This document shows, in pieces, positions 9,412 to 21,003 of a stretch of 64,000 nucleotides of DNA (position 1 is its first letter; each line of letters starts with the position of its first letter). Under the pieces are notes generated by a model, which saw only the letters and a program-made list of their open reading frames with translations, was not told the origin of the DNA and made no database searches. A program made the position numbers and the translations under genes. Source of the stretch: Phycomyces nitens (taxonomy: Eukaryota; Mucoromycota; Mucoromycetes; Mucorales; Phycomycetaceae); contig JAHRBC010000005.1 in NCBI GenBank assembly GCA_022702545.1, positions 1,178,001 through 1,242,000 on the forward strand, read 5' to 3'.

Positions 9412-11511
9412 TCAGAGCCTTCTCCTGGGAGAATTCGTAAGAAGCCTCAGCAGGGAACGTCTGGGAGGAACCTGGCCACTCTTATCCGATTCAGCCTGGT
9501 CGGGGACCTTGGCATCCTCGGAAGATTTCGCCAGCCGCGCCTTGTTGCTAGGACCTGCAACAGGCTTTGATGGGCCTTCTGGAGGAGGGGGCACTCCATA
9601 CAAGCCAGGGAGTTTAGGAACATTAAATGACCTAAACTCACACTTCTGAGCCTTGCCAGAGCCAAAGACAAAGGCAGGAGCAGAAGGCTTATTCAAGCCA
9701 CTCTTTGAACCTTTTGGTTCACCGGCACCAAAGGTGAACACTGGGAAAGGAGCCTTGAACTGATGTTCTTTGGTCTCCTTTCCCTTTCCCTTGACATCAC
9801 TAACAGTTTGTTGCGGGACACAAACTGCGCCTTTGTCCGTGATAAGTTTCTTACCTTTGGGAGAGGAGCACTCCATCGCAGGATTGGGCAACTTATCGTT
9901 ATCGTCGACCGGAGAAGCTTTGAAGCACGGGCCATCGTCCATGTCGACTGTATTGGTATCTTGGCAGCTATCAAAGTTTCCTTTGAATCCTGGTACTGCC
10001 TCAACCTCGGGATTCATCACCAGCATGCTGTTGAGCAATGCCTCAGTATCCACGAAACCGGAGTCATCGTTCATATTTGTTGTAATACCAGCTGTGGAGG
10101 CACTGGCGTTAACAAGACCACCAAACTCAAGGTCTTTGATTCCAACTGGCTTTGTGCTCGAGTTCACATCCATATCAAGGTCATTTTGTTGACCATCTGA
10201 GCTGGCATCAATCAGCTCCATAGGAGCTTCAATCTGGGGCACAAGGCCCTGGACTGCCTCTTGTCCAAGGACAAAAGGTTCTCCAACCAGCTCGTCATAC
10301 TGGGGATTTACTCCCGAAGCCACCTCTTCTCCAACATCACCAGCCTGTTGGACAGTATGGAATGAAACCTCCATTCCAAGATTCTCCATCATAAGATCCT
10401 CGTCTGGGACAGACAAATGATCTTTAATGGGCTGAGAACCAAGTTCAGAAAGTTCACCCATGGCAGCATTATTCTCAAGAATTGGATGCTCGTTCACATC
10501 ATCAATTGTCAATGCCTCTAGACGAGCCACCAAAAAGGCCATCTCGTCCTGAGTCTCTTCCAGTTCGGAAACTGAAAGACTTCCAACTGACGACGAACAA
10601 AGAAGGCTCTCAGAAGACTCGCCATCAGAAGACTCATCTTCGTCAAACTCATCCGCCTGATTTCTGTACACACGGCTGTGTACAGTGCCAACTTCATTGA
10701 GCACATCGTGTTGCTCAACTTCTTCGGCAATGTTGGGCACCGCCTCTGAAGAGTCCCAACCAAATCCAGCAGAGGTCCCTTGCTTCCAAGTCGCCTCTGA
10801 GAACATTTCCAAATCATCGTCCAAGAAAGACTTCTTGAACCAATATTTGTTGTCGCGTGTGCTATTCTCTCCTTCACGCTCAGAAGCTGAGTCTTTCGGA
10901 ATAAGCCAATTATTCTGGCATACCCTTTCAGAGCTCTTTCCTGAACGTTTCAGAGAGCCGCAGCGAGAGAACCCGCCCAAAGGAGTGTCGCGACGTACTG
11001 GAGTGCACGCCGGTCGCTCGTGCTTGGCACCCACAAACAAGAACAACCTGCCCCGGTTGAACTCGCTTGGGAACTGTTCCTGAAGTTCCTCCATAGTGGT
11101 CGGGATGCGAGCCCCAACACTTCCGGAATCGATTGCCTCCAAAAAGAGGCGCTCGAAAGGCTCAAGGCCTGGGATACCTCTGTGGCGCTCGCCCAACGAG
11201 ACGCCTGAGGATTCTCCCTCCAAAGGTGCTCTCTGAGACTCTGAAGAACCTCCAGAGACCGACGCAAGGCCGGTGGTCTCCTCATCCTTTGCACCACAGT
11301 TCCCTTCAACTGAATCCTGGTCATCGTCAAAGAGCACAGGAGAATAGGTCATGCCCATATTGTCTACAGAAAGACGGGCAAGAGCAGAGAGGAGCGTGTC
11401 AAGGACACGTGCGAGCGGAGAAGTGTATACAACTACCAGAAGTAGTGTACAGAGGAAGGCGGTGGCAAGACAAGATGTCTGCGAAGCAATAGTGAGAGCG
11501 TTGTAAGTCAT
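9412..11511 (-). CDS. Acidic single-pass membrane protein with two C-terminal FxFG motifs
   Basis: An uninterrupted 699-codon frame with a good ATG at 11511 and no intron, unlike its neighbours. Residues about 9-31 form one hydrophobic helix (CLATAFLCTLLLVVVYTSPLA). The rest is long, acidic, Ser-rich and predicted disordered, with a segment EFDEDESSDGESSESLL. Near residues 592 and 614 are two nucleoporin-like FxFG motifs (FTFGAG and FVFGSG), about 20 residues apart in Pro/Lys-rich linker. The C-terminus is Arg-rich (RRSLLRLLTNSPRRRL) and may be an amphipathic or nuclear-import segment. No full-length family is recognised. Membrane anchor plus FxFG recalls the layout of vertebrate POM121, so a nuclear-envelope role is a hypothesis only; two motifs are few. 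Coding status looks solid because of its length in an AT-rich genome. Confidence 0.75.
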   Translation of the reverse strand: MTYNALTIASQTSCLATAFLCTLLLVVVYTSPLARVLDTLLSALARLSVDNMGMTYSPVLFDDDQDSVEGNCGAKDEETTGLASVSGGSSESQRAPLEGESSGVSLGERHRGIPGLEPFERLFLEAIDSGSVGARIPTTMEELQEQFPSEFNRGRLFLFVGAKHERPACTPVRRDTPLGGFSRCGSLKRSGKSSERVCQNNWLIPKDSASEREGENSTRDNKYWFKKSFLDDDLEMFSEATWKQGTSAGFGWDSSEAVPNIAEEVEQHDVLNEVGTVHSRVYRNQADEFDEDESSDGESSESLLCSSSVGSLSVSELEETQDEMAFLVARLEALTIDDVNEHPILENNAAMGELSELGSQPIKDHLSVPDEDLMMENLGMEVSFHTVQQAGDVGEEVASGVNPQYDELVGEPFVLGQEAVQGLVPQIEAPMELIDASSDGQQNDLDMDVNSSTKPVGIKDLEFGGLVNASASTAGITTNMNDDSGFVDTEALLNSMLVMNPEVEAVPGFKGNFDSCQDTNTVDMDDGPCFKASPVDDNDKLPNPAMECSSPKGKKLITDKGAVCVPQQTVSDVKGKGKETKEHQFKAPFPVFTFGAGEPKGSKSGLNKPSAPAFVFGSGKAQKCEFRSFNVPKLPGLYGVPPPPEGPSKPVAGPSNKARLAKSSEDAKVPDQAESDKSGQVPPRRSLLRLLTNSPRRRL

Positions 11512-12234
11512 TTTGGAATGCTTATGAACGATAAAAAAGAGCAGGGAAAAAAGGGAAAATGGAAAGGTGGGCTCTGAACGCGTCTTTTTATAAGAAAAAT
11601 ATTATTTTTTCTCACAGAGACTGTCAAACTGATCGATTAGCAACGCCCATCAAGAGTGTGAGAACAGATCTGATAGCCATCGCTTTTTACTACTTTTGGG
11701 CATTATTGGATGGCAAGCTCTCAATACGCATCGTTATTGGTCAGAATTCATGCACACACAAGAGTGGGCTGCAGTGAGTAGGAAATATTGGTATTTTGTT
11801 AGGGATCAAGCCAAAGTGTTGTTGAAAAACGGTGTTTTTACACAGGAAAAAAGGTAAAGTAGTATAGAGTTGGTCTTGATCGGTGTACCAGTAACCTTGG
11901 AGAGTACAAGTTCAAGAATGGCGATTTTTTTAAATTTTTGCGTTACTCTAAAGTGGTCCGTGCATTTCTTATTCAAGAGCAAAATGAATTTACAGGCACA
12001 GAAAGGGACCGGTAGTAACTAAAAAGTAAGGCATATCCTAATTTGAAAAAAGTAAAAGATAAAATATAGAAAAGTATTAAAGAACTTGGCTACGATATAG
12101 AATTGAATAAATGATTCACAGTCTAGGTTTTTTGACATGAAGGTTTGATAGTTAATATCAAGATGTTGTGCAATTGCAATAAAAAACGGGTACAAGAAAT
12201 GTGGGTTAGTCGAGCAGAATAATACGATATTTAT
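11512..12234. other. Gene-free interval upstream of the FxFG protein
   Basis: Presumed promoter region of the gene starting at 11511. A minus-strand open frame from 12300 to 12019 (begins MEYCILACPNGQNLY) crosses into repeat A. In repeat B the same frame is cut off by a Tc1-like element. No known domain. Confidence 0.4.
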
Positions 12235-14855
12235 TGTAGCATGTCCAGGTACAGGATATAAGTTTTGACCGTTTGGGCAAGCAAGTATACAGTATTCCAT
12301 AGCTTAAATATCCTTCTTTAGAATAAAGAATACAACACCAAATAGCTAATTATTCGAGAGCACACGTTTATCTAATCACCCCATAGAAAATAACGTTAAT
12401 AGGTACATATGGCTTACATGTACCTTGACTTTAGTTCTTGTTTTAAAATATATTTGAATAAGGTAGTATGATAAATACACTATTTATAAATCATAATTAA
12501 AGGTTAATAGGTTCAACTATTAGTTGACAATCTCCCAAAAGCAGGGCTAGACCAGTAAAAAATCAATAGATAAGAGGGTTCTCTACAAAATGCATTGTTC
12601 ATTGGATCTTTTATTACCAAGTTCAGTGAGTCGTTATATGATTTTATAGCTAGGTATTAAAAGCATTCAATTATATTAAAGATTGAATCAAGATATAAAA
12701 AGAAGAGAAAGTCAAGACCTTGATGGTTCATCTGGCCAAGAGGAATCCATTTTAGCTGGTTTGTTGCACGATCCAGCCTTGTCTTTATATGTTTTAATAA
12801 AATGGTAGACATTATATATAAATGAAAAGCTAATAGTTTTATATCATTGTAATAAATGCTTCAGATTGATGCTCTTTAATACGCTTCTTAACAGTTCACT
12901 AAATATAAATGCATTAGAGTCCTCCGTAAACAATTACTACTGCTATACTTTTCCTGCAAAATTAACATTATGGGATGAAAAATTGTGAAAACTTCAATCC
13001 AATAAGATCTTCTTATTATTGGTACCTATAGTAATATTTATATTGTGTTATTAGACGTATATTAAGTTGCAGGTTTTGGTAGCTAGATATCAACTGTATA
13101 GCAAATATTTTTTAAAGGATAATAAATATTGATACTACACTCAAACAAAGAAAATCATTGGACCGAATTTTATTTTCTAATATTCTTCAAGTATTTTTCT
13201 ATGCTTTTTTTGGCAATGGTCTTAATAAAATGCAGTGAAAATAAAGTTAACCTTTTTGAAAAGATAGTTTTATATGCCTTTAATACAAAAATCAAAGCAG
13301 AACTTATAGTATCGGCCTCTTTCCCTTTTTCATGGCAATTGCTTCTTGGACTTGATTTGAGATACTAGTTTCCAAAGTTTCCAAAACTTGAAGAGGTATA
13401 TCTAACTATAATTAGACAATTGTCCTCTGGGTAAAGTATCCATAGGATCACTAAACTGTTAAATTCGACTATCCCCACCTCTACCTCTCCTCTCTTCTGC
13501 TTATTGGAGTCGATTTTGGTCCCTGGCAATCAGAAATTATTTGTGTACTAGGTGAAAGGTTATATGGAAGCGAATTTATAACCGACTGGATCTTCACACC
13601 ATTACGCCTTATACTGTGTCACAAAAGACCAAGACCACTCTTCTTTTGCCCTACAAAGCGCTGAGTGTAGAACATGGTTATTTTTTGTTTGTTCCAGAGC
13701 TAGACTCTAGACGATGTTTAGTAGTTGCTGACATTGCGTCAAATACCTTGCGCCACTCTCATTTGCAATGCGCAAATTTTACTGGTGGATATAACAGCCG
13801 AGGCTATATGAGATACCTATTGACGTTTTATGCTTGACAACCAAATTTTCATTCCTGGCTTATTGGCTATGAAGGCTTCCAAAGCTATAGACACACAGCA
13901 AGCTATACCATCTCAAAGCGTTTTGTTTTTCTTCTTTCTCATTTTATCATTATCATTTGTTTTATCTTTTATCTTTTGTAAAGTCCATTCTAATGGTAAC
14001 GTAAAAGCCGGAAGCTCTGTATGACGGTCAATCAATTAAACACTTTGATCTCTGACCATGTTCTTTGAATTGACTCCTCAAGCTCATCCACATTGGTTAT
14101 TTTTCTTAATTTTTGACAATGTTCTGCGCAAGACTACCCCAAAGATGTTCAATAGGATTGGATCTGGGCTTTTTACAAGCCAAAACTCAAAGCTGATGGC
14201 AAGACGCTCTTTTCCTTGTACTGTGTGGCAAAACCACAAATGCTGAACAAGGTGCTATCTTTATGAAGCAAGAAAAACGTTTATGACACTGCCAAGAATA
14301 CTCTTTGGAATATCAAGGGATTTCGAAACTTCAAAATGTAGATTCTCTTTCACATTGACCTATGATTGGTCCCTTCATAAATAAATTCACCTCCTGTATT
14401 TTTGTTTTTGTTTTGTATATTCTATTGAGGACTCTTTCCAGATGGTGTATAATAATATAAAAAAGAATTCAATTACTCAAATTGTAGTCGGATTATATCT
14501 CTGTAGCTCTATGTGTAGTGTACAAGGAGACTATTCACAACTCCATTGTGGATATTTGTAAGAACAATTATATAAATTACTCTTGTACATGAAAAAGTAT
14601 TGATTGAATAGAATCCAATGCCTTTGCAAATATCCAGGTAATCAATCGTTCAACTATATTGATTCTTTTTTTTTTCTTAAATCCTTTACAAAATAAATAA
14701 AGCAGATTGTCTCTCATGTTCAATTAAAAATTATGGCAAAAGTAATTAATTCTACTAACTTTTTGGATCTAATTGCTATTAAATTAATGTACAATAATAA
14801 AATATTAAGGAAAAATACATGTCAGATCAATTGAACAAGAAAGGTACGGGTATAC
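12235..14855. repeat. 2.6-kb dispersed repeat, copy A
   Basis: Nearly identical over about 2.62 kb to 28625..31243, in the same orientation, with scattered single-base differences and a few 1-3 bp indels. Similarity starts at TAGCATGTCC and ends at GGTACGGG. I find no terminal inverted or direct repeats that would define a transposon. It contains a decayed transposase piece (14050-14390) and short open frames, one beginning near 13616 with VEHGYF and GGYNSRGYM. The right end abuts a solo LTR at 14856. Confidence 0.85.
14050..14390 (-). pseudogene. Internally deleted Tc1-like transposase fossil inside repeat A
   Basis: Read leftward, different frames give a helix-turn-helix-like start (IIGQCERESTF), then KERLAISFEFWLVKSPD, and in the neighbouring frame SNPIEHLWGSL, the third catalytic block of Tc1 transposases. 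The central part of the enzyme is missing. The same fossil lies at about 30430-30770 in repeat B, so it predates the duplication. Confidence 0.6.
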
Positions 14856-15277
14856 TGTGACCGTATAGAACAGTAATTTCGATCTTTCGACTTTGGTCCT
14901 TGTATTCTCTTGCTGTACCTGTGGAGTACAGGCCTCCTTCCGATCTCCCAAAATTGTTAAATCTATAATATTATCGTTCTTAAAAATGTATCAATATATT
15001 TTAATTGCTTAACCAAGGTGGCAAATAACTAGTCTCGTGTATCTGCATTTATATCTTATCGTTTCTATTCCACATTTTACTAGTATAAATATCCCTAAAT
15101 GATCTATCAATAAAACACATTTAAAGTCTACTCTATTTTTGTTTAATATACTTCAAGGAAGATTCTACTCTACTCTTTGGCACTGATCGCACTAAGATTG
15201 AGAATATGGAACTATATTACGAATCACTAGTTGTCGTCTGGGTCAACTCGCTCAACAACCAAACATCGTATGTCACA
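14856..15277 (-). mobile_element. Solo LTR (TGTGAC...GTCACA family), copy 1
   Basis: 422 bp, starting TGTGACCGTATAG and ending CGTATGTCACA, the reverse complement (with substitutions) of the 422-bp insertion at 21544..21965. It has TG...CA ends with 6-bp inverted termini, as in Ty3-type LTRs. The flanks ATAC and ATAG would be a 4-bp target duplication with one change. No internal retrovirus-like region is attached. Confidence 0.75.
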
Positions 15278-15539
15278 ATAGTTCTCAAAGAAAGATACTT
15301 CTTGTCTTTACAATACTTGGTTCTGACACTACAAGAAAAAGAACTGGGTTTTCGAAATTGAAACTATTATTTTGGTCTATAATTGCAAATAAGTAAAGAG
15401 AGTTTGGTATTAAAACCAAAAACAATTTATTTATTTTTTAAATTAGCATTGACAAGACTATATCTAAAGAACAGAATATGTGTAATATCCATAGATATAG
15501 GTTATACGAGAAAGACAGATTTTAATAGACTTCTCATCA

Positions 15540-15760
15540 ATACTCCTTGCAATTTCTCGTAATGGATGGCACTGTATTGTATAGAGTATCGTGTGCTATA
15601 CTCTATCTCTCACAAATTATCGGCACACCCTTTTCCATTAAAAACATTAACAATCATTTGTTTGACTTCAACTGAGACTTTATTTTGGTCAGTAATAGTA
15701 TTAAAAGTATTTTCTAAATACATGGTTCATATTTAATTGAAGATAAAATCAGTAGAGCTG
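15540..15760 (-). pseudogene. Fragment of the family-1 Tc1-like transposase (N-terminal end)
   Basis: The + strand words GTATTGTATAGAGTATCGTGTGC, then CTCTCACAAAT and TTGACTTCAACTGAGACTTT parallel the N-terminal part of both family-1 copies (for example 20230-20370), with heavy decay. Only the helix-turn-helix end is visible. Confidence 0.55.
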
Positions 15761-17568
15761 ATAACAGATCTAGATGTTAGTACTTTATTCTAAGAAAAAA
15801 CAGGATTTCAGAGCTGTACCCTCCCAGAACCTGTGCAGCTGTAATTATTGAAAAATATCCAGTCATTTTAGATATTAACCATTGTAATGGCTGTAGTAAT
15901 AGTTAATTAGGTACTTCTTGATAGGTAATATTGAATCAAATATCTTACTTTTGCCTCAGATACGGACTTTCTAGATACTATTTTACATCGATCTATAACA
16001 GATTTAATTATCTAAAGTTGCGTACAACTTTATTGGATGTTTAAACGATGTCAAATACAATAGCAATATTAATATTGCTGAATTATTATCAATTGTAAAA
16101 GTAAAGCCAATAAATAAATATGTGGTTGATAGATGGTTTTTTATTAAATAATTTATTTTTGAAAGAATGTACAGCATTTTTGTCAGATTCTTAGTTCACC
16201 GTTTGCCTAACAAAAAGCAAACGGATCCATCTCCCTCAGGACGAAGACCTGATCTGACATCGAAGGAGAAAAAAAAAGATGGCTACACTCTGGCCAAAAC
16301 ACTTCGGCACAAATAGAGTCTGTACATTAAAAGAGAGTATGGGAACCAGAATGATCTTTAGGCAGCGCTGCACGTCAGCATACACCGTATAACCAAGTCT
16401 GAATTCCTAGAGTATCGGGTTCACAGCCCGCATCGCGCATACCGCAGCCATCCGCTCTAGACACTTGCGCAATAAATTGCCAGTGCTACAACACCAAAGG
16501 TTGTAGACACAGTACAAGAGAAAGTCGTGCCTTCCTCCTGTAGGTCCAGAAAAGAAACGTCCCTGCCCAGGAACTAAACGCCCAGGCAGACCTGAAAAAG
16601 CAGAGTGATTAAAAAAGTATACAATATTCATGGTACATTATCTAGGTATCTCACTTCCCTTTTTTTAATTTCCGTGTCTACACCGTGAGCCTTTGTTTCT
16701 CCTCATCGATAGCCTTGTGAGTATCTGAGGTTGGCAAATACATGTTTACCTTGTCCTTTTTTTTTCAACGGCCTTGTGGAATCTAGAAGAACAAATGGGT
16801 TAGGAGCTTTATTATACACGTTCATTTCTCAAGAGTATATAGTATTGCCGTTTGGAGATACCAAGCTGGCATACATTATAGCTTGGAAAGCAAGAAAGAA
16901 ATAATGGAAAATGACTTACCGGAGGAATTTTTCTTAGGAAATTGTACTTACATGAAAGAGAGGGATACAGTTTGGTAAGAGGGTATGGGTCATTTAAATA
17001 ATTAATTTTGTTGGAATGTGAAAAGGGAACCAGGGAGACAAAATTTTTAAGTGACGTCTACACTTACATATTATCTATTATACATTGCATCCTTGACCAA
17101 GATAATAAATTGACTGGAACATACTGGATAATAATATTATATAGCACAATATTTATTAGACGGAATCAAAGAATAGCTTCAGATATACACTCGTAGATAA
17201 AAAGTCAATGTAAGATCAAAGTATTTTTGCGCCCCAAAAATATACATATTATCTTTTACAAATATATTTTCATCTTTCTATTGTAGAAACTCGAGAATTT
17301 GTACTCCAGTAGTAAATATTGTATTTTTTAAATAAAAAAATAAGTAGAGTTTAATATTGGGGTGCTCTACTACAAGAGGCAATTACGGCTTTAATTCTAT
17401 CAGAAATACTTGCAACAAGCCTTTTATCGAATTCAGGATCAATACAACCTCACTCCTTGCCAATACACTCAGACTAAATAAATTAAAGCCACTCTTAAAA
17501 GTGGGTCTTTTTTTTAACGTCTATTTTTGTTATTCTTCCATAAGTCTTTTTTGTTGACTTGATCACTC
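15761..17568. other. Mostly gene-free interval with a GC-richer island
   Basis: AT-rich except for 16180-16640, which is richer in G+C. On its minus strand it contains an open frame starting at an ATG at 16631, with RFFSGPTGGRHDFLLYCVYN. A TTTTTCAG acceptor-like site lies just inside that frame, and a GTAAGT-like donor lies upstream near 16919, so a small spliced gene is conceivable. No family recognised. Confidence 0.3.
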
Positions 17569-18640
17569 ATGCCATCAAGAAGTCAAAGAACCAGATGCTC
17601 ATATCCTAGATGCGAGTTATCTGAGTTTGAGCGTGGAGGTATCATTTGGCTCTCTAATGCCAACAATGCCCCAACTGGTATTTCAAACTACATGAACATC
17701 CCTCGATCGACAATTAACACCACTATCAAACGCTGAAAAGAAACTAGTAAAACCAATACAAAGTCTATTCCCGGAAGACCAAACAAACTTAGTTTCACAG
17801 CTGTTACGAGTTTTTGCTTGAGTGTGAGACGGAATCCATCTGAAAGTTTTTCATACCACCAAGCAAATTTGGTGCCCGCAGGTGTCATTGTTTGTAGATA
17901 TATAGTTATCAGATGTTTAAGAGCAAAGAGCTTCAGATATTATAAGCCTGTTTCAAAGCCTAACTTGACCAGCAAACAGAAGAATAATTGGCTGCGCTGG
18001 GATAAAGCTAGAGCCAACTTTAGCATCGAGAACTGGAGTAGGGTGGTATGGTCAGATAAGTCCAGATTCATGGTAAAGGCTAATGCTTCTGACCCATCTG
18101 TGACACGTAAACCTGGCGAAAGACACCAAGAAAACCATATTCATATAGCAGAAAAGTATGAAAAGGGTTCTGTCATGGTATGGGATTGTTTCTGGGCTGG
18201 TGGTCTTGGGCCTTTATCGTTTATTGAAGGGCCTGTTGACCAAGACGCATATTTCAATTATCTTTCCAAGGAATTCAATCCATGGTATCAGAAATTGAAC
18301 GAAAAAATATGACACGATGTTCACGTTTTAAGAAGACGGTTCCAGCTGTCATACTGGCTCGTATACAACATGGTAAAAGAATCGTTGGGAAATTCAGCGA
18401 TTCGACTACTGGACATCCAAAAGTCCAGATCTTAACCCGATCGAGCATGTTTGACATGCGTTAAAGGCCAAAGTTCAAGAGAGGAAGGGGTCTATTAACA
18501 ATGTTAATGAGCTCAAGACTTGTATCCTTTAGGAGCGGGAGTGATCAGACCTTGAAGTACGGTATACTCTTATCGTAAATATACCTGACAAGGTAAGAGC
18601 TTTAATAAAGGCTCATGGTGGCCGCACGATATATTAATAT
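17569..18640 (+). pseudogene. Tc1-like transposase pseudogene, family 2
   Basis: Starts at an ATG at 17569. The helix-turn-helix part reads FERGGIIWLSNANN and IPRSTINTTIKR, then hits a TGA. After a frame change come the catalytic core pieces VVWSDKSRFMV (first Asp block) and GSVMVWDCFWAGGLGPL. Near 18420-18470, in another frame, comes a SPDLNPIEHVWHALK-like stretch with the catalytic Glu. At least three frameshifts and several stops make it dead. Codon-level divergence from family 1 shows it is a separate lineage. Confidence 0.8.
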
Positions 18641-19507
18641 CTGTTTTTATTATTATTATATCACAATATACAGTCCCTTAGGTTAGCTAATGTCTCGAAT
18701 TTGACTCCTAACGAATAAAAATATATATCTCTATGCTATTATACCTGTTTTCTTGCTTTCTACTATAAGAGCATAGTACAAAAACTTAGTGAAATAAAGA
18801 GCAAAGCATGGTGTTAATAAAAGATATTATTAACTTTTTTTTAGTATTTTGTGTGTAATCCTTTATTCTTTTGAAGTGCATATAGTTGATTTGGTTTATA
18901 ATTGCAATGAGCTGCACACACTTCAACTGGTATTTTATACTATTTTTCTTTCTACAAACACTTCAAATCTTTAAGGCTCTTAGGCTGGGGTCTTGTAGCT
19001 TTCGCCATACTTCCTAGTTAATCCCAGATATTCTCAGCTAGACTGAGATTGGGGTTGAACGCAGGTAACTTCAGTACCTCCAAATCTGTGTTCTTTTGAT
19101 GCTCTTTCACCATTTTGTTTCAATGACATGGAGAATTGTCTTGTTGAAAGATGAAAGAGTCATCTTTTTCATATTCCAAACGGTTTTTGAAGGGAACCAA
19201 AGTGTTTTAGAGCATGTTTTTGCACTCCCATTGCTCCAGATTACCATCGGCCCAACACCATCAGACCAGACGTATCCCAAGATCATCACATATCTTCCAC
19301 TACCTTGGATCCTGGAACGTACACAATCTATGGTGTACTTTTCTGACTGAAGACGCCAGACTCGTACATTTTTGCGCATTGGTAACAACATAAATGACAA
19401 TGCATCACTCCAAATCACTCCATACCAGCGTTGATTCACCTTTGTGGCATTCTGAGAAAAGGCAAAGCGGTTTCTGCGATGCTACTCAGTGAACCATGGC
19501 TTGTATC

Positions 19508-19820
19508 TGTCACGCTGTGTTTTGGTTCTCTTCGTCTTCTGTCCGTCTAAGCCGTGCCGTTCTCTTCCTACTCACCTCATCATTTACTTTCTTCACCTCA
19601 CTTTCTTTTCTCATCTGTCTCGCCACACTCTTCTTTCTCACGTCTCTCCGCAATTCTTCAAAATAACAAACGCATAAAAACTTACAAATGATTCATTAAA
19701 TAAAGAACAAATTTTAACCCACAATTACTTTCAATCTGACTCCCTGTCAAAATACCCCTTTCCTGAAGAACAATTCTATTTGCTTGCTAAGCTACGAATT
19801 GTTAGATCCCGTATTAGACA

Positions 19821-19857
<37 letters not shown>

Positions 19858-19997
19858 AACTACTCTTTATCTTTTCTCTCTCTCAATTATTCATCTCTTT
19901 CTCTTTCTCTTTTTGATCTCTCTTCGTCAAATCTACTATTATATTATCTTTCTTTCTCCTGGACATTTTCACCATAAAGACATCTCACCGCGTGACA
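19508..19997. mobile_element. Solo LTR-like insertion (TGTCACGC...GCGTGACA) in Tc1 copy 2
   Basis: 490 bp with perfect 8-bp inverted termini TGTCACGC/GCGTGACA, extendable with one mismatch, flanked by a perfect 4-bp target duplication TATC (19504-19507 and 19998-20001). Copy 1 has the empty site as one TATC. TG...CA ends, the size and a 4-bp duplication fit a solo LTR of a Ty3-type element. A non-autonomous DNA element with 4-bp duplications is the alternative. Contains AATAAA near 19700 and a CT-rich second half. Confidence 0.8.
19824..19857. repeat. (CT)n microsatellite
   Basis: An uninterrupted CT dinucleotide run of about 17 units, followed by more CTTT/CTCT-rich sequence, inside the solo LTR. 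Confidence 0.9.
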
Positions 19998-20901
19998 TAT
20001 CCAGCTATGCAAAACTTTATACAAAGAGTCTTTATGACAGCACGCATTGTGTCCTTGCAAGCATATCTTTTCAAATTTAAACCCATTATGTTGATCAACA
20101 TATTTAAGATGGCCGCTCGATCTTTTTTATCTCTCTGCGCAAAACGTGCAAGTCTTGTTAACCGAATATCCTTGAGGGTCCCTTGTGCCTTTGTATGACT
20201 GTGGTTCCAGTCTCTCTGTATCTTCACATTGTATTGTATACAGTACGGCGTGCTACAGTATATCGCTCACAAATGGTTGACACTTTTACTCCTGCCTCAA
20301 AAGCACCAATAACCATTCCTCTGACTTCAATTGGGATTTCCATTTGCTTGGGAATATTGTCAGAAATGTTTTATAAAGACATGGATAGAATCAAATTGAA
20401 AATAGTTGTAAAAAAAACAGAGGTATAAGTATTTTATTTTCTTAAACAAGAAACTCGGGATGTCAAAGCTGTGCCATTCTGGAATCAACCCCATTGTATT
20501 TGACAAAGAATACTTTATATTTCTAAACACAGACTTGGAAACGTATACATTGTTAAGTAACCTGGTGAGGCATATTACGATCCACCATTACCAATTTATT
20601 TTACATGAATTGGTTAAATATTCATCAAATTGTCCCAATTTTTTACTCACAAAAATCTTCAAGCACTTAACATTCACTATTTGGACCAAAAGTGCATTTT
20701 TGATACCCTCTTACGAAATCCAGAGGACCTAAGACCAGTCTGACAAATTTCAAGATTGCTGTTCTAAGTAAAATTGTGCAGATTTGTAATACAAACCGAT
20801 TGGTGTTTATCTGACAACACACAAAGGCGTACTTGTAGAGATATAAAGGATGTTAGAATTATAGGTCGAGGTCAAATTTGGCACTCTCCCAAAATTTGGA
20901 T

Positions 20902-20936
20902 GAGACCGTCAAACTAACAGGGAAGGAAAAATTGCT
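20902..20936. repeat. DIRS left terminal inverted repeat
   Basis: Matches the reverse complement of 25883..25917 with about three differences. Only a short stretch pairs; sequence outside it does not match. Confidence 0.8.
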
Positions 20937-21003
20937 GTAATCATTTTTTTCGCTGGTAATTACCGCTACTCAATTTTCCGTATCTTTGTCTCTTAATATA
21001 ATT

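Larger units (their letters stand above)
18840..20430 (-). pseudogene. Tc1-like transposase pseudogene in copy 2
   Basis: Minus-strand pieces in order: N-terminal helix-turn-helix (about 20430-20010), then after the LTR the catalytic core from 19439 with WYGVIWSDALSF (first Asp block) and VWSDGVGPMVIW, then FNKTILHVIE, the frameshifted counterpart of the second Asp block, and a C-terminal IENLW-like block near 19030. Stops and frameshifts remain even after ignoring the LTR. Copy 2 retains the core in a clearer state than copy 1. Confidence 0.8.
18668..20860 (-). mobile_element. Degenerate Tc1/mariner-like element, family 1, copy 2, with nested LTR
   Basis: The same element as 2582..4260, preceded by TA and starting CAGTCCCTTAGG. 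It contains a 490-bp insertion (19508..19997) absent from copy 1; removing it gives about 1.70 kb, matching copy 1. The left end lies only about 30 bp after the family-2 transposase relic, and the right end lies about 45 bp before the DIRS terminal repeat, so the three elements are stacked. Confidence 0.8.
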
